A DNA stretch of 64,000 nucleotides from CAZAPO01 sp044841755 (lineage in GTDB: Bacteria > Bacteroidota > Bacteroidia > Flavobacteriales > Flavobacteriaceae). A program made the translations under genes and the position numbers. Shown here piece by piece: positions 42,917 to 52,800 of this stretch. The notes beneath the pieces are model-generated. The model saw only the letters and a list, made by a program, of their open reading frames with translations. It was not told the origin of the DNA and did not search any database. Location: positions 468,798-532,797 of the forward strand of contig JAXOFM010000002.1 of NCBI GenBank assembly GCA_044841755.1, written 5' to 3'. Every line of letters begins with the position of its first letter. Position 1 is the first letter of the stretch.

Positions 42917-42947
42917 CAAATTTAAGATTCAAATACAATTGAAACAA
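42917..42947 (-). promoter_or_regulatory. rlmH promoter inside the end of the DoxX gene
   Basis: On the minus strand TTG (42947-42945), 20 nt, TAAATTTG (42924-42917): a full match at ideal spacing. The rlmH ATG begins 5 nt after the last G, so the mRNA is predicted to be leaderless or nearly so. Confidence 0.65.
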
Positions 42948-43362
42948 TACGATTAACCTTTTTATAATCCCAGAGTAAGAGATAGATGTTTCCAATGAGC
43001 ATGAGTCCTGCAATGTATGGCGTGCCAGTAAAGTTCATTGAGATTACGATAACTAATATATTTATGATAATTGGAAAGTAAAGTAGTGCACCTAAAAAGG
43101 AAGTTTTGGGTATCAAAAGTAATAGCCCAGCGAGCAACTGCATAAAACCAATAAAATTCCAATAGAATCCGGTTTGATAAAGCGCTTCAAAAAAGAAACC
43201 AACAGGAGTATCAATACCTAAAATTGTAAAACGTTCTCCTATAATTTTTTTTAGTCCAGAAGGTAAAAAAGCAAGAAACAACAGAATTCTGGTTGTCCAA
43301 GTAAAGAGTTTAAAAATCTTTTTAGGATATATTTTATTATGCAAAGATTCGAGCCAATTCAT
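42922..43362 (-). CDS. DoxX-like membrane protein
   Basis: A 146-residue protein with four membrane helices. KLFTWTTRILLFLAFLPSGL followed by KKIIGERF is the DoxX opening, and YQTGFYWNFIGFMQLLAGLL the second helix region. DoxX proteins are linked to quinone or thiosulfate chemistry in some organisms, but most are of unknown role. It precedes rlmH by 9 nt on the same strand, although rlmH appears to have its own promoter. Confidence 0.85.
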   Translation of the reverse strand: MNWLESLHNKIYPKKIFKLFTWTTRILLFLAFLPSGLKKIIGERFTILGIDTPVGFFFEALYQTGFYWNFIGFMQLLAGLLLLIPKTSFLGALLYFPIIINILVIVISMNFTGTPYIAGLMLIGNIYLLLWDYKKVNRIVSIVFES

Positions 43363-43455
43363 AGTGGTTATTTATTTTTCGACGATCATAATTAATTAAT
43401 GTAACAAGTAGGTATAAAAGGTATCAATTGCTATTTTAGCAGTAAACAAAATTTT

Positions 43456-44316
43456 ATGATTTCTGCAGCTCAATTTCAAAATGAAATAGATTTGATAATT
43501 GCAAACGCTATTAGAGAAGATGTAGGTGATGGAGACCATAGCTCTCTTGCTTGTATTCCCAGTGTTGCAAAGGGAAAGGCAAAGTTATTAGTAAAGGATG
43601 AGGGAGTTATTGCTGGTATTGAATTTGCAAAACAGGTCTTTAATTATGTAGATGCTGATATGACTGTTGAAACATTTATAGAAGATGGTAGTAAGGTTAA
43701 ATATGGAGATATAGCTTTTTACGTAGAAGGCGCTTCGCAATCAATTTTAAAAGCAGAGCGTTTAGTGTTGAATGCAATGCAACGCATGAGTGCCATTGCA
43801 ACCAAAACTAGACACTTTGTAGATTTACTGGAAGGAACAGGAACCAAGATTCTAGATACACGTAAAACAACACCTGGAATAAGAGCATTAGAAAAATGGG
43901 CTGTAAAGATTGGAGGAGGAGAGAACCATCGTTTTGCATTGTATGATATGATCATGCTGAAGGACAATCATATTGATTTTGCTGGTGGAATTACCAAGGC
44001 AATTAATATGACGAAGCAGTATTTGAAAGAAGGCAATAGAGATTTAAAAATTATTGTTGAGGCTCGCAGTCTAGAAGAGATATCAGAAATTCTCAAAAAT
44101 GATGGGATTTATAGAATACTTATTGATAATTTTAATTATGAGGATACAAGAAAGGCTGTTAAAATGATTGGTGATAAGTGTTTAACTGAGTCTTCTGGAG
44201 GAATTAATGAAAAAACCCTTAGAAAATACGCCGAATGTGGTGTTGACTACATTTCCAGTGGAGCACTTACGCATTCAGTATATAATATGGATTTGAGCCT
44301 TAAAGCAGTTGAATGA
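43456..44316 (+). CDS. nadC: Nicotinate-nucleotide pyrophosphorylase (carboxylating)
   Basis: A 286-residue quinolinate phosphoribosyltransferase, which makes nicotinate mononucleotide from quinolinate and PRPP in de novo NAD synthesis. Signatures are EDVGDGDHSS, NAMQRMSAIAT, ILDTRKTTPGIRALEKWAV with KIGGGENHRFAL, and MLKDNHID. The C-terminal SSGGINEKTLRKYAECGVDY closes the PRPP site. Length is normal. The next gene overlaps its end by 4 bp (ATGA). Confidence 0.97.
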   Translation: MISAAQFQNEIDLIIANAIREDVGDGDHSSLACIPSVAKGKAKLLVKDEGVIAGIEFAKQVFNYVDADMTVETFIEDGSKVKYGDIAFYVEGASQSILKAERLVLNAMQRMSAIATKTRHFVDLLEGTGTKILDTRKTTPGIRALEKWAVKIGGGENHRFALYDMIMLKDNHIDFAGGITKAINMTKQYLKEGNRDLKIIVEARSLEEISEILKNDGIYRILIDNFNYEDTRKAVKMIGDKCLTESSGGINEKTLRKYAECGVDYISSGALTHSVYNMDLSLKAVE

Positions 44317-45251
44317 GTAAGCAGGTAGAAGAACGATTAGATAGAATTCCGGTGGTGAATTTTGTGGTTAGATTTTTAAAGAAGATCAAGCTTCCAGGTT
44401 TTGAAGGGCTTTCTATTTATGATCTGCTGGAAATGTATGTGGTAGGTATCATTGAAGGAGCGTTAACCACACGTGCTAGTTCCATTGCGTTTAGTTTTTT
44501 CACGGCTATTTTTCCGTTTTTACTTTTTATTATTATCATTATCCCTGAAATTCCAATTGATGGTTTTCAAGATAAATTCTTGACCTTTTTAGATACTTTT
44601 TTACCACCACAAACATCGGAGTTTTTTAATCAAAATATTTTTGAAAATATAAGTGTTAAAAGTGGAAGCCTTTTTTCAACGGTTTTTCTATTATCTATGT
44701 TTTTAATGGCAAATGGCGTAAGTGCCGTGTTTTCCGGCTTTGAACACTCTTATCATGATCAATTGTCTAGAGGGTTTTTTAAACAATATTTATATGCTTT
44801 TGGAGTAGCACTCATTCTGGCATTTCTAGTTGTTCTAACGGTTGGTGTACTAGCATTCACACAGATTTATGTCATAACACCATTGTACGAAAACATTAGT
44901 GGAGAGGAAATTGAAAGCTCTACAACAGGACTATTTTGGTTAAATACTGCAAAATATGTATTCTCAACCATAATGGTCTATATTGCTACGGCCACTTTAT
45001 ATTATTTTGGCACTAAAGAGGGGAGAAAGTCAAAATTCTTTTCTATAGGAGCCTTGTTTACTACACTTTTAATTTTATTGACTTCCTATTTGTTCGGGGT
45101 TTATATCGAAAACTTCTCTCAGTATAATGAACTTTATGGATCCATTGGAGCATTACTCATTTTATTATTCTACTTATGGTTAAATTCTAACATTATCTTA
45201 TTAGGTTATGAGTTAAATGCATCATTGCAACAACTTAGAAGAAAATGTTAG
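44313..45251 (+). CDS. YihY/BrkB family inner-membrane protein
   Basis: A 312-residue polytopic protein. The family segment RASSIAFSFFTAIFPFLLFI is near residues 56-75, and FFKQYLYAFGVALILAFLVV and YGSIGALLILLFYLWLNSN mark later helices. Once called ribonuclease BN by mistake, the family is now treated as membrane proteins, possibly lipid or solute transporters. It overlaps nadC by 4 bp and priA starts 3 nt after it, forming a three-gene operon. Confidence 0.9.
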   Translation: MSKQVEERLDRIPVVNFVVRFLKKIKLPGFEGLSIYDLLEMYVVGIIEGALTTRASSIAFSFFTAIFPFLLFIIIIIPEIPIDGFQDKFLTFLDTFLPPQTSEFFNQNIFENISVKSGSLFSTVFLLSMFLMANGVSAVFSGFEHSYHDQLSRGFFKQYLYAFGVALILAFLVVLTVGVLAFTQIYVITPLYENISGEEIESSTTGLFWLNTAKYVFSTIMVYIATATLYYFGTKEGRKSKFFSIGALFTTLLILLTSYLFGVYIENFSQYNELYGSIGALLILLFYLWLNSNIILLGYELNASLQQLRRKC

Positions 45252-45254
45252 TCT

Positions 45255-47717
45255 ATGGATAGTTCATACTTTATAGATGTAATTCTTCCTATTCCACTGG
45301 AACGTTTGTTTACTTACAGTGTAACACAAGCTGAAGCACGGTTTCTGAAACAAGGAATGCGAGTAGCAGTACCTTTCGGTAAAAGTAAAATATACACTGC
45401 ATTGGTCTTTAAAATACACCAGAATGCTCCTGAGGTTTATGAAGCAAAAGAAATACATCAGATTTTAGATGAAATACCCATTGTTACATATCATCAAGTA
45501 ATGCTTTGGCAATGGATATCTAAGTATTACATGTGCACACTTGGCGAAGTAATGAGAGCGTCATTACCAAGTGCATTTTTATTAGAAAGCGAGACTATTA
45601 TTTCCTTAGATACTGAAGTAGTAATTGAAGATTCACAATTAAAGGATGATGAGTTTTTAGTTTATGAAGCTTTAGGGTATCAATCGAGTTTAAAAGTTCA
45701 GGATGTTTCCAGAATTCTTGATAAAAAGAATATACTTCCGGTAGTTAAACGACTGTTGGAAAAGAATGTAATTCAGGTAGATGAAGAGATCTATGAGAAG
45801 TACAAACCAAAACTGGTTAGATATGTTAAACTTCATAACAATTATAAAACTGAAGAAGCACTTCAAGAGTTAATAGAGAGCTTAACTAGAGCACCAAAAC
45901 AACGTCAAATATTATTAACACTTTTTACAATTTCTGCTGCTTCTAAAAAGCCTGTCAAAGTTTCGGAACTCGCAACTAAAAGTAATGCTACCTCTACTCA
46001 GATTAAGGCGTTAATCGACAAGGAAATTCTTGAAGAATTTTATGAGCAACAAGATAGAATTTCGTTTGAAACGACTTCAGAAAAGCCTGATATTATTTTA
46101 AATAAATATCAAACTGATACTTTAGAAAATATAATTCAATCATTTGATAATCATAATGTTAATTTATTACATGGAATTACATCATCTGGCAAAACAGAGA
46201 TCTATGTAAAATTAATTGAAGATGTCATTTCTAAAGGGAAGCAAGTGCTGTATTTGGTTCCTGAAATTGCGCTTACCTCACAATTGGTTTCGAGATTGAG
46301 AAGATATTTTGGTAACCAAATAGCTGTATATCATTCAAGATATTCACTCAACGAAAGAGTGGAGGTTTGGAACCATGTTTTAGATGGTTCGGAGAAAGCA
46401 AAAGTCATTTTAGGAGCGCGTTCATCTGTGCTACTTCCGTTTAATGTTTTAGGATTAATAATTGTTGATGAAGAGCATGAGCAATCGTACAAGCAATTTG
46501 ATCCTGCTCCTCGTTATCATGCGCGTGATACTGCCATTGTATTAGCAAATATGTTTGACGCAAAAACACTTTTGGGTTCTGCAACCCCAAGCATTGAAAG
46601 TTATTTTAATGCTACAAAAGAGGACAAATATGGTTTCACCGAGTTAAGCAGACGTTACAATGATGTCTTGCTTCCAGAAATTGAATTGGTAGACATAAAA
46701 GATAAACATCGTAGAAAGCGAATGACAGGTCATTTTAGTGATCGATTAATTGAGGAAATGACAGATTCATTGGAGAATGATTTCCAGGTGATCTTGTTTC
46801 AGAATCGTAGAGGTTATTCGCCAATTGTGGAGTGCAGCACTTGTGGAAATTCACCACAATGCTCTAATTGCGATGTAAGTCTGACCTATCATCAATATAG
46901 AAATGAGCTACGTTGTCATTATTGTGGTTATAAGATGGCAATGCTTCAAAATTGTCAGGCTTGCGGAAGCGTGGAGTTAGATAATAAGGGCTTTGGAACA
47001 GAGCAAATAGAAGCTGAAGTAAAAGAACTATTTCCAAAAGTAAGGGTTGCTAGAATGGACTTGGATACTACGCGTGGGAAGCACAGTTACGAAAAGATTA
47101 TTTCTAAATTCGAACAACACGAAGTAGATGTTCTGGTAGGAACGCAAATGGTAACCAAGGGATTGGATTTTCGAAACGTAAAGTTAGTAGGCATTATGAA
47201 TGCTGATAACATGCTTAACTTCCCTGATTTTAGAGCGCACGAACGTAGTTTTCAATTGATGCAACAAGTTGCTGGAAGAGCTGGCAGGACAGAAGAAAGA
47301 GGAAAAGTGCTAATTCAAACATATAATCCATATCACAAAATATTGCAGCAGGTCTCTACCAACGATTATGTTTCAATGTTCAATGAACAATTAGATGAAC
47401 GACATAATTACAAATATCCACCAATATACAGGTTGATAAGAATTACGTTAAGGCATCGTGATTTTAATAAAGTAAACGAAGGAGCCGAATGGTTAGCAAA
47501 ATCGCTACGACAAGTATTTAAGCAAAATGTCTTGGGTCCAGAGTTTCCGCCAATTTCAAGAATTAGAAATCAATATCACAAGAATATACTTTTGAAAATT
47601 CCGCAAGGGCAGTCTTTAGGAAAAACAAAAGAAGCTATTCTTAGAATTAAAAATAGCTTCTTAAGTATCAATGACTTTCGTCCTATAAGGGTAATTTTAA
47701 ACGTCGATAGCTATTAG
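45255..47717 (+). CDS. priA: Primosomal replication restart helicase
   Basis: An 820-residue PriA. The N-terminal 3'-end-binding domain includes PLERLFTYSV and RVAVPFGKSK. The helicase core has Walker A GITSSGKTE near residue 306, DEEH in IVDEEHEQSYKQ and the late motif VGTQMVTKGLDF. Between the helicase lobes lie eight zinc-binding cysteines (about residues 529-573: CSTCGNSPQCSNC, CHYC, CQACGS). It reloads the replisome at stalled forks. It ends a nadC-yihY-priA operon and converges on the LytTR regulator with no gap. Confidence 0.97.
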   Translation: MDSSYFIDVILPIPLERLFTYSVTQAEARFLKQGMRVAVPFGKSKIYTALVFKIHQNAPEVYEAKEIHQILDEIPIVTYHQVMLWQWISKYYMCTLGEVMRASLPSAFLLESETIISLDTEVVIEDSQLKDDEFLVYEALGYQSSLKVQDVSRILDKKNILPVVKRLLEKNVIQVDEEIYEKYKPKLVRYVKLHNNYKTEEALQELIESLTRAPKQRQILLTLFTISAASKKPVKVSELATKSNATSTQIKALIDKEILEEFYEQQDRISFETTSEKPDIILNKYQTDTLENIIQSFDNHNVNLLHGITSSGKTEIYVKLIEDVISKGKQVLYLVPEIALTSQLVSRLRRYFGNQIAVYHSRYSLNERVEVWNHVLDGSEKAKVILGARSSVLLPFNVLGLIIVDEEHEQSYKQFDPAPRYHARDTAIVLANMFDAKTLLGSATPSIESYFNATKEDKYGFTELSRRYNDVLLPEIELVDIKDKHRRKRMTGHFSDRLIEEMTDSLENDFQVILFQNRRGYSPIVECSTCGNSPQCSNCDVSLTYHQYRNELRCHYCGYKMAMLQNCQACGSVELDNKGFGTEQIEAEVKELFPKVRVARMDLDTTRGKHSYEKIISKFEQHEVDVLVGTQMVTKGLDFRNVKLVGIMNADNMLNFPDFRAHERSFQLMQQVAGRAGRTEERGKVLIQTYNPYHKILQQVSTNDYVSMFNEQLDERHNYKYPPIYRLIRITLRHRDFNKVNEGAEWLAKSLRQVFKQNVLGPEFPPISRIRNQYHKNILLKIPQGQSLGKTKEAILRIKNSFLSINDFRPIRVILNVDSY

Positions 47718-48413
47718 TTATATATTATTCAACGCTTCAACTAATTGACTCTTTTTGTTTCGGCTTAACGGAATTTCGTAAGCACCAACTTCAACATTTT
47801 TACTGTTAAAGCGATCAATTCTATCTAAATTAACGATATAAGATTTATGAATTCTCATGAATTTACCTTCTGGTAACTCCGCTTCAAAAGCTTTCATGGT
47901 TGATAAAACAACAAGACTGTTTTCTTCAGTAACTACTTTTACGTAATCACCAAGAGCCTCGATCCATTTTATATCCTTGATATAAACTTTTCGTTTCTTT
48001 AAATTACTCTTTACAAAGATGTGCTCGCCATCTGTTTCCTTAAAGTCTAATTTCAGCTTATGCTGCTCTAAGGCCTTTTCTACGGCAGTATTAAAGCGTT
48101 CTCTGGTAATGGGCTTCTGTAGATAATCTGTGGCATCGTAATTAAATGCTTTAAAGGCATATTCGGTCTTACCAGTCACAAAAATAATTTGGGGTTTATT
48201 ATTTAGTACATCTAGTAATTCGAAACCGTTTAAAACAGGCATTTCGATGTCAAGAAAGATTAAATCTACTTTGTGAGTATTGAGTCCATTTTTAGTTTCC
48301 AGGGCGCTACTGTATTCTGCAATCAAGTTCAATGAAGAGTGATTCTCAATGAGCTTGACAATAGATAAGCGTTGGATAGCGGAGTCATCTACAACAACAC
48401 AGTTTAAAGTCAT
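47718..48413 (-). CDS. LytTR family response regulator
   Basis: A 231-residue regulator. Residues 1-120 are a receiver domain with phospho-acceptor Asp55 in DLIFLDIEMP, acidic Asp9-Asp10 at the start, and Lys in the LQKPITRERF motif. Residues 135-231 are a LytTR DNA-binding domain, with FVKSNLKKRKVYIKDIKWIE and MRIHKSYIVNLDRID. Relatives work with membrane histidine kinases of the LytS/YehU kind; none lies in this window, so the partner is elsewhere. It is convergent with priA (stops adjacent). Confidence 0.93.
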   Translation of the reverse strand: MTLNCVVVDDSAIQRLSIVKLIENHSSLNLIAEYSSALETKNGLNTHKVDLIFLDIEMPVLNGFELLDVLNNKPQIIFVTGKTEYAFKAFNYDATDYLQKPITRERFNTAVEKALEQHKLKLDFKETDGEHIFVKSNLKKRKVYIKDIKWIEALGDYVKVVTEENSLVVLSTMKAFEAELPEGKFMRIHKSYIVNLDRIDRFNSKNVEVGAYEIPLSRNKKSQLVEALNNI

Positions 48414-48548
48414 AACATTTCTTGTTTTAGGTTAAGATATCGACAATAGTACGAAAAATTCGGTTAAAAACCAAAAAACATCGATTAAGTGTCCTATTTA
48501 ACAAAATTTTAACAAAATTTTTAAGTCAAAAAATTGAGGTTCAAATAG

Positions 48549-48579
48549 TTGTCAAAACAAGAATTAATAGTTATTTTTG
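48549..48579 (+). promoter_or_regulatory. Promoter of the rpsF-rpsR-rplI operon
   Basis: TTG (48549-48551), 20 nt, TATTTTTG (48572-48579). Predicted start about 48585, giving a leader of about 30 nt before rpsF. Confidence 0.75.
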
Positions 48580-48614
48580 CAGCCATTTTTAAATATAAAC
48601 ATAAAATTTAATTT

Positions 48615-48953
48615 ATGAATCATTACGAAACTGTTTTCATCTTGAATCCCGTTTTATCTGAAACTCAGATAAAGGAAACAGTAAAGAAATATGAAGATTT
48701 TCTTGTTTCTAAAGGTGCAAAGATGATATCGAAAGAAGATTGGGGACTAAAAAAATTAGCCTACCCAATCCAAAACAAAAAGAGTGGATTTTATCACTTA
48801 TTTGAATACCAAGTAGATGGTAGTGCAATTAACCCTTTAGAGGTAGAATTTAGACGTGACGAGCGTTTTATGCGTTATTTGACTGTAAAATTAGACAAGC
48901 ACGCTGTGTCTTGGGCTGAGAGAAGAAGAGAAAAACTTAAACAAAAAGCGTAA
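48615..48953 (+). CDS. rpsF: Small ribosomal subunit protein bS6
   Basis: A 112-residue bS6. It starts NHYETVFILNPVLSETQIK and contains DWGLKKLAYPIQNKKSGFYH and EVEFRRDERFMRYLTVKL, the family core that pairs with bS18 on the platform of the 30S subunit. It leads an operon with rpsR and rplI, the common arrangement in Bacteroidota (no ssb between). A clear promoter lies upstream. No Shine-Dalgarno sequence precedes the ATG. Confidence 0.98.
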   Translation: MNHYETVFILNPVLSETQIKETVKKYEDFLVSKGAKMISKEDWGLKKLAYPIQNKKSGFYHLFEYQVDGSAINPLEVEFRRDERFMRYLTVKLDKHAVSWAERRREKLKQKA

Positions 48954-48955
48954 TT

Positions 48956-49249
48956 ATGTCAATCGAGCAACAAGCAAAAGGAAAAAAAGACGGAGAGATC
49001 AGATATCTTACTCCTCTTAATATAGAAACTAACAAGACTAAGAAGTATTGTCGTTTCAAAAAGTCTGGAATCAAATATATAGATTACAAAGATCCAGATT
49101 TCTTATTAAAGTTTGTAAACGAGCAGGGTAAATTATTACCACGTCGTTTAACAGGAACTTCATTAAAGTATCAAAGAAAAGTATCTGTGGCTGTAAAAAG
49201 AGCGCGTCACTTAGCGTTAATGCCATATGTTGCTGATTTATTAAAATAA
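48956..49249 (+). CDS. rpsR: Small ribosomal subunit protein bS18
   Basis: A 97-residue bS18. The family core is KKYCRFKKSGIKYIDYKDPD, LLPRRLTGTSLKYQRKVSVA and VKRARHLALMPYVADL. The N-terminal 20 residues are longer than in E. coli. It starts 2 nt after rpsF. In Bacteroidota ribosomes bS6 and bS18, with bS21, help hide the anti-Shine-Dalgarno tail of 16S rRNA, which fits the lack of such sites in this window. Confidence 0.98.
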   Translation: MSIEQQAKGKKDGEIRYLTPLNIETNKTKKYCRFKKSGIKYIDYKDPDFLLKFVNEQGKLLPRRLTGTSLKYQRKVSVAVKRARHLALMPYVADLLK

Positions 49250-49262
49250 AATATCATAACTA

Positions 49263-49715
49263 ATGGAACTTATATTAAGACAAGACGTTGAAGGAGTAGG
49301 TTTTAAAGATGACATTGTAACAGTTAAGAACGGTTATGGTAGAAATTATTTAATTCCACAAGGATTTGCAGTTTTAGCAACTTCTTCTGCTAAAAAAGTA
49401 TTAGCTGAGAATTTAAAGCAACGTGCTTTTAAAGAAAAGAAGATCGTTGACGATGCTAATAAGATTGCTGAAGCTTTAAAAGAACTTGAAATCAAGATCG
49501 CTGCTAAAGTTGGAGCTGGTGATAAGTTATTTGGATCTGTGAATAACATCAATGTAGCTGAAGCTTTAGAGAAGGCAGGACACGAAATAGACAAGAAGTT
49601 TATTAATGTTACTGGAGGAAACGTTAAGCGTTTAGGAAAGTATCACGCAGCTGTTAGACTTCATAGAGAAGTAACAGTGGACCTTGACTTCGAAGTAATA
49701 GCACAAGCTAAGTAA
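49263..49715 (+). CDS. rplI: Large ribosomal subunit protein bL9
   Basis: A 150-residue bL9 with both domains. The N-terminal rRNA-binding part is MELILRQDVEGVGFKDDIVT followed by VKNGYGRNYLIPQGFA. A long connecting helix leads to the C-terminal domain with VGAGDKLFGSVNNINVAEAL and GKYHAAVRLHREVTVDL. It helps keep the reading frame and sits near the L1 stalk. It ends the operon, 13 nt after rpsR, before a strong terminator. Confidence 0.98.
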   Translation: MELILRQDVEGVGFKDDIVTVKNGYGRNYLIPQGFAVLATSSAKKVLAENLKQRAFKEKKIVDDANKIAEALKELEIKIAAKVGAGDKLFGSVNNINVAEALEKAGHEIDKKFINVTGGNVKRLGKYHAAVRLHREVTVDLDFEVIAQAK

Positions 49716-49760
49716 GAATTTATCAACAATAGGTTGATAATTTTTTAAAATGATAACTTA

Positions 49761-49785
49761 AACCGCTCATTGAGCGGTTTTTTTT
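49761..49785 (+). terminator. Intrinsic terminator after rplI
   Basis: AACCGCTC pairs with GAGCGGTT, with a 3-nt loop and a run of eight T. Confidence 0.92.
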
Positions 49786-49838
49786 ATAGTATTTTTGTTA
49801 TGCTAAATCAAAAAAGTATTAATTAAACTATTATTTAT

Positions 49839-52800
49839 ATGAAGAAAGTAATTTTCTCTCTTCTTTTTGTATTTGTTGGTTCAATTGCGTTTGCGCAGGT
49901 AACAACTTCAAATATAAAAGGACTGGTATTAGATGAAAACTCTCAACCTTTACCAGGAGCCAATATTGTAGCTGTTCACACACCAACAGGTACCAAATAT
50001 GGTGCTGCAACCAATTTTGATGGACGTTATAACTTACTTAACCTTAGAGTAGGTGGTCCATATACTATTACAGTTAGTTATATAGGGTATAAAGAACAAA
50101 CATTTAATGATGTATTCTTAACCTTAGGTAAAACTGAAAACGTAGACATTAATATGGTTCCAGATAGCCAACAGCTTGAAGCTGTTGTTATTACTGGTTC
50201 ATCAGGAACGGGAACTTTTGGTAGTGATCGTACAGGTGCTCAAACAAGTGTTGGAAGACGTGAATTAACACGTTTACCTACTATAACACGTTCGGCTTCA
50301 GATTTTACAAGATTAGAGCCAACGGCTAGTAATGGGTCTTTTGGAGGACGTAATGACCAATTCAATAACTTCTCTCTTGATGGAGCTATCTTTAATAACC
50401 CATTTGGTTTAGATGCTGCAACTCCAGGTGGACAAACTGATGCACAACCAGTATCATTAGATGCTATTGATCAGATTCAGGTTTCTACTGCTCCTTATGA
50501 TGTTACTCAAGCAGGATTTACTGGTGCTGCTGTAAATGCGGTAACAAAGAGTGGTACAAACGAATTTTACGGTACTGTTTACGGATTCTATAGAAATGAA
50601 GACTTTACAGGTAGTAAAGTAAAAGGAGATAAAATATTTGTGCCTAAATTATTACAATCCCAAGTTGGAGCCAGTGTTGGAGGACCAATAGTGAAAAATA
50701 AATTATTCTTCTTCGCCAACTTTGAAAAAGACGATAGAGAAGATCTAGGATCTTCTTGGACACCAAGTGGTGGTGGAATTAACTCTTCACGTGTTTCAGA
50801 AACAGATTTAAGAACTGTTCAAACAGCTTTAAGTAATATTGTTATAGGTCAAGACGCTGGAGGAAATAATATTTTTTATAACCCTGGAGCTTACGAAGGG
50901 TTTGTTTATGATACAGAATCTAAAAAAGCAATTTTCAAGTTAGACTGGAACATTAATGATAAGAACCGTCTAGCAATAATTTATAACTGGTTAGATGCTT
51001 CTAAAGAAAAACCAGCACACCCAACAGCTTTAGGTTTTAGAGGGCCAAGTGCTTCAACATTACAATTTGAGAATGCAGGATACCAGATCAATAATGTTTT
51101 AAACTCTGTTCAGGTTGAATTAAACTCAACATTATCTGACGAGGCTTCAAATAAATTTCAGTTTGGATATTCACATTTTGATGACTTTAGAAATCCAATG
51201 TCTTCTCCAGCTCCGTCAATTACTATTACTAAAGACGGATCTAACTATATTATAGCAGGACATGAGCCATTTTCTATCAATAACAGATTAGATCAAAAAG
51301 TGCTACAGTTCTCAAACAACTTAAACTTTTATAAAGGAGATCATACGTATACTGTAGGTTTTGCTTTTGAGAAGTTCCAGTTTGATAATTCATTTAATTT
51401 AGGTGTATACGGAGCACAAGGTGTATTTTTCCCAACAACATCTATGTCAGATTTCCAATCAATGGTAGACGCAGGAACTATTGGAGCCTTTTTACAACCA
51501 CAATTTGATGGCGCAATTGCTGCTCATAATGCATTAAGTGCTGCTGGAGAAGGAAACCCTGGCGGTTGGGCATTAGCTGAAACTAATGTTGGACAAATGT
51601 CTTTCTATATGCAGGATGAATGGAATGTTTCAGACAAATTGAAACTTACTTATGGAGTTCGTTTTGATAAACCATTATTCTTTGATTCTGCTGAGAAAGC
51701 ACAAGATGTTATAGACAATGCTTGTTGTTATGTGCCTTCTATTCCTTATGTAAATCCAAACAATGGTCAAACAGTATTTTTAGATAATACACAAATGCCA
51801 AATAACGATTGGATTATCTCTCCAAGAATTGGGTTTAACTATGATGTTAATGGTGATGACACTTTACAACTTCGTGGTGGATCTGGATTCTTTACAGGTC
51901 GTTTTCCATTTGTGTGGTTAGGAAACCAAATTGGTAACCCTAATGTATTCTTTTACCAAATGGTTGATCCAGATTATAAATTCCCTAAAGTTTGGAGAAC
52001 TAACTTTGGTGTAGATAAGAGATTCAATAACGGATTAATTGTAACAACAGATCTTTCTTATACTAAAGATATCAATGGAGCTCATGTACAGAACTGGGGA
52101 TTAACAGATCCTTCAGGAGTGTTAAACAGTGTTGACAGAAGACCAATATATACTGCTGGAGATGTGATTAACAATGCTTACGTATTTAGTAATTCTGACA
52201 AAGGAAGAATCTGGAATGCTTCTGTTAAGGCTCAAAAAACTTTTGAAGATGGTCTTTATGCAAGTGTTGCATATAGTTACTTAAACTCTAAAGATGTTAA
52301 CTCAATTGAAGCTGAAATTACTGGTGATGCTTTTGTATTTAACCCAGCTTTAGGTAATGTAAATAACGACCGTTTAGGATACTCTAAGTATGGTGATACG
52401 CATAGAATTATTGGTGTAGCAAGTAAAAAGTGGACTTATGGTGATGATAAGTGGGGAACTACTTTGTCAACTTTTGTTGAGTATGCAAGAGGAGGACGCT
52501 TTAGTTATACTTACGGAGGAGACATCAATGGTGACGGTTCTGGATTGAATGACTTGATCTACATTCCAACAGAAAGTGAGATTGGACAAATGAATTTCTC
52601 AGGAGCTGGTCAAGGTGCAGCTTTCAATCAATATATTGCGCAAGATGATTACCTAAGTGGTAGAAGAGGTCAATATGCTGAGCGTTATGGAGCTTTATCG
52701 CCTTGGAGAGGTAGAGTAGATATTAAGTTCTTACAAGATTACAACTTTGATGTTGGTGGTGGTAAGACAAACACTATTCAATTCAGTATTGATGTATTGA

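Noticed and set aside
49770..49797. TTG-N17-TATTTTTG promoter for the Oar-like receptor
   Set aside because: The -7 element (49790-49797) is good, but the TTG lies in the rplI terminator loop and the spacing is 17, too short to call confidently.
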